Shown: positions 55,641-64,000 of the stretch, in pieces
Position numbering within the stretch: the first letter of the stretch is position 1
Layout: each line of letters starts with the position of its first letter
Position numbers and translations under genes: made by a program
Notes under the pieces: model-generated
Seen by the model: the letters and a program-made list of their open reading frames with translations, nothing else
Databases searched by the model: none
What the model was told of the DNA's origin: nothing
From: Cherax quadricarinatus
Lineage: Eukaryota > Arthropoda > Malacostraca > Decapoda > Parastacidae
Direction of reading: 5' to 3'
Length of the DNA: 64,000 nucleotides
Assembly (NCBI RefSeq): GCF_038502225.1
Contig: NC_091378.1
Location: 6,190,100 to 6,254,099, forward strand

Positions 55641-56146
55641 CATAAAGGTCCCACACTCAGGAAACCAGCATCCTAAATCCCGAGATATACACTGACTTAG
55701 TATACGCATACATTTCCTCAAGCTAGTATATACAGGGAAGAAAATATACTGCCCTGTTTTTATCCTCTTTTTCCTATTTTGGACATCATATATCTGCGTG
55801 GCCGGCCTGGTTCACCCTGGCTGCGGGTGTGTATGGGGCGTAACCATCACAATAAATACGACCTCACAAACACCTTCATAAACCACAGCTGCTGGTGCTT
55901 ATTACACTCTATACTCCATTATTGCTTTGCTTACTTATCCCTCCCTCCTGCTTTTAGTTAATTCTCTCTCTCTCTCTCTCTCTCTATTTTTCCATTTCAT
56001 TTATCAATTTTCTGATATTGTAAGCTCCTGACGAAACACTTGGCACAGTACGAAAGGCCTTGAGCTGCTACATCCTCCCCTCGTGGCTTTCAAAAGCAAT
56101 TCACACAAACGGATCTTCTTGGATTTCCTGCTCAAACACAAACACG

Positions 56147-56147
<1 letters not shown>
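55641..56147. other. No gene; short (CT)n
   Basis: Mixed sequence with (CT)n at 55963-55985. GACGAAACACTTGG near 56030 is weakly foldback-like. Confidence 0.45.
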
Positions 56148-56190
<43 letters not shown>

Positions 56191-56475
56191 CGCACACACA
56201 CACACACACACACACATCTATTCTCCCGAATCATTCTTCCTTTTCCTCTTATGCATTTCTTACCCCTGTGGCTGCTCTCTCCTGCTATTGCTGTTGTTAC
56301 TGTTGTTACTGCTGCTGCTGCTGCTGCTGCTGTTGGTGATGCTGCTGTTCCTGCTACTGCTGCACTATCACACCTCCCTCTACCTCCCTCAGGGCCATAA
56401 ATCATGCACCCTTCACGCGACTATGTATCAACGTTGTGGGAACCTCCAGTGTAACACCAGGAGGCTGGGAATATG

Positions 56476-56512
<37 letters not shown>
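56148..56512. repeat. (CA)n, (CTG)n and (GA)n microsatellites
   Basis: (CA)n 56148-56215 with CG interruptions; CTG/TTG triplets 56285-56365; (GA)n 56478-56512. The intervening sequence is unassigned. Confidence 0.9.
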
Positions 56513-56515
<3 letters not shown>

Positions 56516-56599
56516 TTGAACACATGCATGCATGCATACACACACACACACAATAGGTTATGTGTAAAAAGTCACGTTCAGACGGCAGACCCCAAGTAC

Positions 56600-56715
56600 T
56601 CTATGTTCCAGTGTCTGTCACGGACGCACCAGTGTCCTTCACGGACGCACCAGTGTCCGTCACGGACGCACCAGTGTCCGTCACGGACGCACCAGTGTCC
56701 GTCACGGACGCAATA
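56600..56715. repeat. 21-bp minisatellite, five copies
   Basis: CAGTGTCCGTCACGGACGCAC repeated (given as CAGTGTCCGTC plus ACGGACGCAC). It holds the odd palindrome GTCCGTCACGGAC. Confidence 0.92.
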
Positions 56716-56954
56716 CCCAGGCCACCACAGTTCGTGTCTCTTCCACAGAGTAGGTAATAGGTTGTATAACAGTAATAGACAACAGAATGGTAAGAGAAAG
56801 GTATTAGGCAAAAACAATGGAAGTGAGCAATATTGACTGATTCCCAGGTTTCCTATCATCTTGCCCTAGATAAATTTCCCTCCAGACCGATCAGCCAGCC
56901 TATTGCTACGAGCATCCCACAAACCTAGACAAAAAAGCGCCATTATAATCTATT
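56716..56954. other. No feature recognised
   Basis: Single-copy-looking spacer before the 41-bp satellite. Confidence 0.45.
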
Positions 56955-59900
56955 ACAGGAGAGCCCCGCTTATACAGCAGGTTAAGTTCCGAGCTACTGT
57001 AGGGCCCCAATTATACAGCAGGTTAGGTTCTGGGCTACTGTAGGGTCCCAATTACACAGCAGGTTAGGTTCTGGGCTACTGTAGGGCCCCAATTATACAG
57101 CAGGTTAGGTTCTGGGCTACTGTAGGGCCCCAATTACACAGCAGGTTAGGTTCTGGGCTACTGTAGGGCCCCAATTATACAGCAGATTAGGTGTTGGGCT
57201 ACTGTAGGGCCCCAAATATACAGCACGTTAGGTTGTGGGCTACTGTAGGGTCCCAATTATACAGCAGGTTAGGTTGTGGGCTACTGTAGGGCCCCAATTA
57301 TACAGCACGTTAGGTTCTGGGCTACTGTAGGGCCCCAATTATACAGCAGGTTAGGTTCTGGGCAACTGCAGGGGCCTCAATTATACAGCAGGTTAGGTTC
57401 TGGGCTACTGTAGGGCCCCAATTATACAGCAGATTAGGTGTTGGGCTACTGTAGGGCCCCAAATATACAGCACGTTAGGTTGTGGGCTACTGTAGGGCCC
57501 CAATTATACAGCAGGTTAGGTTGTGGGCTACTGTAGGGCCCCAATTATACAGCACGTTAGGTTCTGGGCTACTGTAGGGCCCCAATTATACAGCAGGTTA
57601 GGTTCTGGGCAACTGTAGGGGCCTCAATTATACAGCAGGTTAGGTTCTGGGCTACTGTAGGGGCCTCAATTATACAGCAGGTTAGGTTCTGGGCTACTGT
57701 AGGGGCCCCAATTATACAGCAGGTTAGGTTCTGGGCTACTGTAGGGGCCCCAATTATACAGCAGGTTAGGTTTTGGGCTACTGTAGGGGCCCCAATTATA
57801 CAGCAGGTTAGGTTCTGGGCTACTGTAGGGCCCCAATTATACAGCAGGTTAGGTTCTGGGCTACTGTAGGGCCCCAATTATACAGCAGGTTAGGTTCTGG
57901 GCTACTGTAGGGCCCCAATTATACAGCAGGTTAGGTTCTGGGCTACTGTAGGGCCCCAATTATACAGCAGGTTAGGTTCTGGGCTACTGTAGGGCCCCAA
58001 TTATACAGCAGGTTAGGTTCTGGGCTACTGTAGGGCCCCAATTATACAGCAGGTTAGGTTCTGGGCTACTGTAGGGGCCTCAATTATACAGCAGGTTAGG
58101 TTCTGGGCTACTGTAGGGGCCACAATTATACAGCAGGTTAGGTTCTGGGCTACTGTAGGGGCCCCAATTATACAGCAGGTTAGGTTCTGGGCTACTGTAG
58201 GGGCCCCAATTATACAGCAGGTTAGGTTCTGGGCTACTGTAGGGGCCCCAATTATACAGCAGGTTAGGTTCTGGGCTACTGTAGGGCCCCAATTATACAG
58301 CAGGTTAGGTTCTGGGCTACTGTAGGGCCCCAATTATACAGCAGGTTAGGTTCTGGGCTACTGTAGGGCCCCAATTATACAGCAGGTTAGGTTCTGGGCT
58401 ACTGTAGGGCCCCAATTATACAGCAGGTTAGGTTCTGGGCTACTGTAGGGCCCCAATTATACAGCAGGTTAGGTTCTGGGCTACTGTAGGGCCCCAATTA
58501 CACAGCAGGTTAGGTTCTGGGCTACTGTAGGGCCCCAATTATACAGCAGGTTAGGTTCTGGGCTACTGTAGGGCCCCAATTATACAGCAGGTTAGGTTCT
58601 GGGCTACTGTAGGGCCCCAATTATACAGCAGGTTAGGTTCTGGGCTACTGTAGGGCCCCAATTATACAGCAGGTTAGGTTCTGGGCTACTGTAGGGCCCC
58701 AATTATACAGCAGGTTAGGTTCTGGGCTACTGTAGGGCCCCAATTACACAGCAGGTTAGGTTCTGGGCTACTGTAGGGCCCCAATTATACAGCAGGTTAG
58801 GTTCTGGGCTACTGTAGGGGCCTCAATTATACAGCAGGTTAGGTTCTGGGCTACTGTAGGGGCCTCAATTATACAGCAGGTTAGGTTCTGGGCTACTGTA
58901 GGGGCCCCAATTATACAGCAGGTTAGGTTCTGGGCTACTGTAGGGGCCTCAATTATACAGCAGGTTAGGTTCTGGGCTACTGTAGGGGCCTCAATTATAC
59001 AGCAGGTTAGGTTCTGGGCTACTGTAGGGGCCTCAATTATACAGCAGGTTAGGTTCTGGGCTACTGTAGGGGCCTCAATTATACAGCAGGTTAGGTTCTG
59101 GGCTACTGTAGGGGCCTCAATTATACAGCAGGTTAGGTTCTGGGCTACTGTAGGGGCCCCAATTATACAGCAGGTTAGGTTCTGGGCTACTGTAGGGGCC
59201 CCAATTATACAGCAGGTTAGGTTCTGGGCTACTGTAGGGGCCCCAATTATACAACAGGTTAGGTTCTGGGCTACTGTAGGGGCCCCAATTATACAGCAGG
59301 TTAGGTTCTGGGTTACTGTAGGGGCCCCAATTATACAGCAGGTTAGGTTCTGGGTTACTGTAGGGCCCCAATTATACAGCAGGTTAGGTTCTGGGCTACT
59401 GTAGGGCCCCAATTATACAGCAGGTTAGGTTCTGGGCTACTGTAGGGGCCTCAATTATACAGCAGGTTAGGTTCTGGGTTACTGTAGGGCCCCAATTATA
59501 CAGCAGGTTAGGTTCTGGGTTACTGTAGGGCCCCAATTATACAGCAGGTTAGGTTCTGGGTTACTGTAGGGCCCCAATTATACAGCAGGTTAGGTTCTGG
59601 GTTACTGTAGGGCCCCAATTATACAGCAGGTTAGGTTCTGGGTTACTGTAGGGCCCCAATTATACAGCAGGTTAGGTTCTGGGCTACTGTAGGGCCCCAA
59701 TTATACAGCAGGTTAGGTTCTGGGCTACTGTAGGGCCCCAATTATACAGCAGGTTAGGTTCTGGGCTACTGTAGGGGCCCCAATTATACAGCAGGTTAGG
59801 TTCTGGGCTACTGTAGGGGCCCCAATTATACAGCAGGTTAGGTTCTGGGCTACTGTAGGGGCCCCAATTATACAACAGGTTAGGTTCTGGGCTACTGTAG

Positions 59901-61055
59901 GGGCCCCAATTATACAGCAGGTTAGGTTCTGGGTTACTGTAGGGGCCCCAATTATACAGCAGGTTAGGTTCTGGGTTACTGTAGGGCCCCAATTATACAG
60001 CAGGTTAGGTTCTGGGCTACTGTAGGGCCCCAATTATACAGCAGGTTAGGTTCTGGGCTACTGTAGGGGCCTCAATTATACAGCAGGTTAGGTTCTGGGT
60101 TACTGTAGGGCCCCAATTATACAGCAGGTTAGGTTCTGGGTTACTGTAGGGCCCCAATTATACAGCAGGTTAGGTTCTGGGTTACTGTAGGGCCCCAATT
60201 ATACAGCAGGTTAGGTTCTGGGTTACTGTAGGGCCCCAATTATACAGCAGGTTAGGTTCTGGGTTACTGTAGGGCCCCAATTATACAGCAGGTTAGGTTC
60301 TGGGCTACTGTAGGGCCCCAATTATACAGCAGGTTAGGTTCTGGGCTACTGTAGGGCCCCAATTATACAGCAGGTTAGGTTCTGGGCTACTGTAGGGGCC
60401 TCAATTATACAGCAGGTTAGGTTCTGGGCTACTGTAGGGCCCCAATTATACAGCAGGTTAGGTTCTGGGCTACTGTAGGGGCCCCAATTATACAGCAGGT
60501 TAGGTTCTGGGCTACTGTAGGGCCCCAATTATACAGCAGGTTAGGTTCTGGGCTACTGTAGGACCCCAATTATACAGCAGGTTAGGTTCTGGGCTACTGT
60601 AGGGCCCCAATTATACAGCAGATTAGGTGTTGGGCTACTGTAGGGCCCCAATTATACAGCAGGTTAGGTTCTGGGCTACTGTAGGGCCCCAATTATACAG
60701 CAGATTAGGTGTTGGGCTACTGTAGGGCCCCAATTATACAGCAGGTTAGGTTCTGGGCTACTGTAGGGCCCCAATTATACAGCAGGTTAGGTTCTGGGCT
60801 ACTGTAGGGGCCTCAATTATACAGCAGGTTAGGTTCTGGGCTACTGTAGGGCCCCAATTATACAGCAGGTTAGGTTCTGGGCTACTGTAGGGCCCCAATT
60901 ATACAGCAGGTTAGGTTCTGGGCTACTGTAGGGCCCCAATTATACAGCAGGTTAGGTTCTGGGCTACTGTAGGGCCCCAATTATACAGCAGGTTAGGTTC
61001 TGGGCTACTGTAGGGCCCCAATTATACAGCAGGTTAGGTTCTGGGCTACTGCTGT
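56955..61055. repeat. 41/42-bp satellite, about 99 copies
   Basis: The unit includes AATTATACAGCAGGTTAGG and TTCTGGGCTACTGTAGG; an extra G gives the 42-bp form. Variants (GGGTTACTG, GGCCTCAATT, AGATTAGGTGTTGGG, ACAACAGG) recur in the same order at fixed distances: 247 bp (57181 and 57428) and 621 bp (59251 and 59872), showing nested segmental duplications. Minus frames with NLLYNWGPYSSPEP repeats are artefacts. Confidence 0.97.
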
Positions 61056-61124
61056 AAAGTGAAACATTCCCTTTTTTTCACTTTAAAATGCCTGATAACA
61101 CGTTTACACTATCATATATTAAGC
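61056..61124. other. Junction between two satellites
   Basis: A non-tandem bridge containing a CTGTAAAGTGAAAC word at its left and GCTGTAAAACGAAATACTG at its right, both related to the next array. Confidence 0.6.
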
Positions 61125-62190
61125 AAAATGCTGTAAAACGAAATACTGTAAAGTGGAGTGCTGTAAAGTGGAGTGCTGTAAAGTGGAGTGCTGTAAAGTG
61201 GAGTGCTGTAAAGTGGAGTGCTGTAAAGTGGGGTGCTGTAAAGTGGGGTGCTGTAAAGTGGAGTGCTGTAAAGTGGAGTGCTGTAAAGTGGAGTGCTGTA
61301 AAGTGGAGTGCTGTAAAGTGGGGTGCTGTAAAGTGGAGTGCTGTAAAGTGGAGTGCTGTAAAGTGGAGTGCTGTAAAGTGGGGTGCTGTAAAGTGGAGTG
61401 CTGTAAAGTGGAGTGCTGTAAAGTGGAGTGCTGTAAAGTGGGGTGCTGTAAAGTGGAGTGCTGTAAAGTGGAGTGCTGTAAAGTGGAGTGCTGTAAAGTG
61501 GAGTGCTGTAAAGTGGGGTGCTGTAAAGTGGGGTGCTGTAAAGTGGAGTGCTGTAAAGTGGGGTGCTGTAAAGTGGAGTGCTGTAAAGTGGAGTGCTGTA
61601 AAGTGGAGTGCTGTAAAGTGGAGTGCTGTAAAGTGGGGTGCTGTAAAGTGGAGTGCTGTAAAGTGGAGTGCTGTAAAGTGGAGTGCTGTAAAGTGGAGTG
61701 CTGTAAAGTGGAGTGCTGTAAAGTGGGGTGCTGTAAAGTGGAGTGCTGTAAAGTGGGGTGCTGTAAAGTGGAGTGCTGTAAAGTGGAGTGCTGTAAAGTG
61801 GAGTGCTGTAAAGTGGAGTGCTGTAAAATGGGGTGCTGTAAAGTGGAGTGCTGTAAAGTGGAGTGCTGTAAAGTGGAGTGCTGTAAAGTGGAGTGCTGTA
61901 AAGTGGAGTGCTGTAAAGTGGAGTGCTGTAAAGTGGGGTGCTGTAAAGTGGGGTGCTGTAAAGTGGAGTGCTGTAAAGTGGAGTGCTGTAAAGTGGGGTG
62001 CTGTAAAGTGGGGTGCTGTAAAGTGGAGTGCTGTAAAGTGGAGTGCTGTAAAGTGGGGTGCTGTAAAGTGGAGTGCTGTAAAGTGGAGTGCTGTAAAGTG
62101 GGGTGCTGTAAAGTGGAGTGCTGTAAAGTGGAGTGCTGTAAAGTGGAGTGCTGTAAAGTGGAGTGCTGTAAAGTGGAGTGCTGTAAAGCG
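61125..62190. repeat. 15-bp satellite (GTGCTGTAAAGTGGA)
   Basis: About 70 units in two types, GTGGAGTG and GTGGGGTG, in irregular order. Terminal units CTGTAAAACG and CTGTAAAGCG are divergent. A 15-bp period leaves several frames open on both strands; these are not genes. Confidence 0.97.
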
Positions 62191-62624
62191 AAACCTGTCT
62201 ATGTAACCTCTCCCTCTCCGACCTGATTGTATCCTCCCTGAGGGAGTGTCAACCCCACTGTGGGGTTGTGAGGGGGATGTTAAACCTCCCCCTCCCCCTT
62301 CATCAGGGGGGTGCAAACGTGCTAATTGGTTTAATTAAACCTGGTTATCTTCTGCCAGTAATAACACCTCCCAGGAAATTAATTCATGGTTTACACCTCC
62401 GGTTTATTTTCGTTGCTGCGTTATTAGTGCCGGTTTTGTGTACTTTTGTTACTGCTGTTGTTTTGATTGTTTTTTGCTTATGCTTTTGTTTTCTGCTTAT
62501 GCTTTTGTTTTTGTTTTTTCTGTTAATTTTCCGCTGTTTTTGTTTGTTGTTGTTTTTATAGGTTTTCTTTCTGCTTTTGTTTTTTTTTGTTATTGTTTCT
62601 GCTATTCTTACATGATCTATTAAA
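62191..62624. other. T-rich spacer with odd palindrome
   Basis: CAACCCCACTGTGGGGTTG (62250-62268) is a perfect odd palindrome with 9-bp arms. The rest is T-rich (TTTTGTTTTTG words) with no gene. Confidence 0.6.
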
Positions 62625-63957
62625 ATCCTCTCCTGCTGGACTATCTATCGACGTCCTCTCCCTGTTGGACTATCTATCGACGTCCTCTCCCTGTTGGACT
62701 ATCTATCGACGTCCTCTCCCTGTTGGACTATCTATCGATGTCCTCTCCCTGTTGGACTATCTATCGATGTCCTCTCCCTGTTGGACTATCTATCGATGTC
62801 CTCTCCCTGTTGGACTATCTATCGATGTCCTCTCCCTGTTGGACTATCTATCGATGTCCTCTCCCTGTTGGACTATCTATCGATGTCCTCTCCCTGTTGG
62901 ACTATCTATCGATGTCCTCTCCCTGTTGGACTATCTATCGATGTCCTCTCCCTGTTGGACTATCTATCGATGTCCTCTCCCTGTTGGACTATCTATCGAT
63001 GTCCTCTCCCTGTTGGACTATTTATCGACGTCCTCTCCATGTTGGACTATCTATCGACGTCCTCTCCCTGTTGGACTATCTATCGACGTCCTCTCCATGT
63101 TGGACTATCTATCGACGTCCTCTCCCTGTTGGACTATCTATCGACGTCCTCTCCCTGCTGGATTATCTATCGACGTCCTCTCCCTGTTGGACTATCTATC
63201 GATGTCCTCTCCCTGTTGGACTATTTATCGACGTCCTCTCCAAGTTGGACTATCTATCGACGTCCTCTCCATGTTGGACTATCTATCGACGTCCTCTCCC
63301 TGTTGGACTATCTATCGATGTCCTCTCCCTGTTGGGCTATCTATCGACGTCCTCTCCCTGTTGGGCTATCTATCGACGTCCTCTCCCTGTTGGACTATCT
63401 ATCGACGTCCTCTCCCTGTTGGACTATCTATCGACGTCCTCTCCCTGTTGGACTATCTATCGACGTCCTCTCCCTGTTGGACTATCTATCGACGTCCTCT
63501 CCCTGTTGAACTACCTATCGACGTCCTCTCCCTGTTGGACTATCTATCGACGTCCTCTCCCTGGACTATGTATCGACGTCCTCTCCCTGCTGGACTATCT
63601 ATCGACGTCCTCTCCCTGTTGGACTACCTATCGACGTCCTCTCCCTGTTGGACTATCTATCGACGTCCTCTCCCTGTTGGACTATCTATCGACGTCCTCT
63701 CCCTGTTGGACTATCGACGTCCTCTCCCTATTGAACTATCTATCGACGTCCTCTCCCTGTTGGACTATCTATCGATGTCCTCTCCCTGTTGGACTATCTA
63801 TCGACGTCCTCTCCCTGTTGGACCATCTATCGACGTCCTCTCCCTGCTGGATTATCTATCGACGTCCTCTCCCTGTTGGACTATCTATCGACGTCCTCTC
63901 CCTGTTGGACTATCTATCGACGTCGTCTCCCTGTTGGACTATCTATCGACGTCTTGA
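62625..63957. repeat. 29-bp satellite, about 46 copies
   Basis: The unit holds CTCTCCCTGTTGGACTATCT plus ATCGACGTC. A block at about 62735-63000 uses ATCGATGTC instead; flanking units use GACGTC. Two shortened units lie near 63560 and 63712. Because 29 is not a multiple of three, reading frames cycle through three peptide repeats; no gene is called. Confidence 0.96.
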
Positions 63958-64000
63958 ACATTGACAAAAGTCTGAGTCACAACTTTGATGTGAGGAAGAA

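Noticed and set aside
56955..61055. Telomeric origin of the 41-bp satellite because of AGGTTAGGTT
   Set aside because: Only two TTAGG-type units per 41 bp, embedded in other sequence; no pure telomere run is seen.
61078..62316. 412-codon minus frame and 372/357-codon plus frames
   Set aside because: 15-bp satellite, open in several frames on both strands.
62587..63964. 456- and 413-codon frames with SIDVLSLLDYLS repeats
   Set aside because: 29-bp satellite; three peptide phases cycle, so no selection on frame.

Overview
This window looks like non-genic, repeat-saturated nuclear DNA from a eukaryote, most likely a decapod crustacean; crayfish-like is my guess. The guess rests on the mix of long (GT)n/(CA)n tracts, RTE and CR1/Jockey-type LINEs, a Ty3/Gypsy element, tRNA-derived SINEs, and many short satellites. 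No search was run. I find no convincing host protein-coding gene, rRNA gene or functional tRNA gene. By my boundaries about 27 kb (over 40 percent) is tandem repeat, and nearly all long open frames are translations of those arrays.

Layout. 1-8.5 kb: two copies of a tRNA-derived SINE, several foldback elements carrying a CGAAACGT core, minisatellites, and a 5'-truncated LINE (2395-3426). 8.7-14 kb: a chain of same-orientation LINE pieces joined by (GT)n tracts, including the most complete copy (9623-13491, minus; ORF1 end plus endonuclease/RT ORF2). 14.4-32.9 kb: satellites of 24, 40, 18-20, 27, 15, 23 and 19 bp, mixed with foldbacks, a TIR element and an internally inverted LINE copy. 33.4-38 kb: remains of a third LINE, a second TIR element and a degenerate RTE-type LINE (35373-37480, minus). 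38-41.4 kb: a 20-bp satellite, foldbacks, tRNA-like inverted pairs and LINE 3' ends.

41,449-47,600 is a 6.15-kb Ty3/Gypsy LTR retrotransposon with two 426-bp LTRs, a CATGG target duplication, and the domain order Gag-PR-IN-RT-RNase H. Integrase lies before reverse transcriptase, as in Gmr1-like elements. It sits inside a 29-bp satellite (41.2-41.4 and 47.6-48.8 kb). 48.9-64 kb: purine-rich arrays, a third TIR element, satellites of 38, 16, 39, 21, 41/42, 15 and 29 bp, and one stretch with no recognised gene (54.2-55.3 kb).

How the parts relate. The LINE family recurs as at least ten pieces. Nearly all ends read as (AC)n on the element's sense strand, on both sides. This suggests insertion into (AC)n microsatellites. 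The TIR elements sit in or next to (TA)n or (CA)n. Foldback elements repeatedly border satellite arrays. The overall picture is a landscape where mobile elements and tandem repeats seed and target each other.
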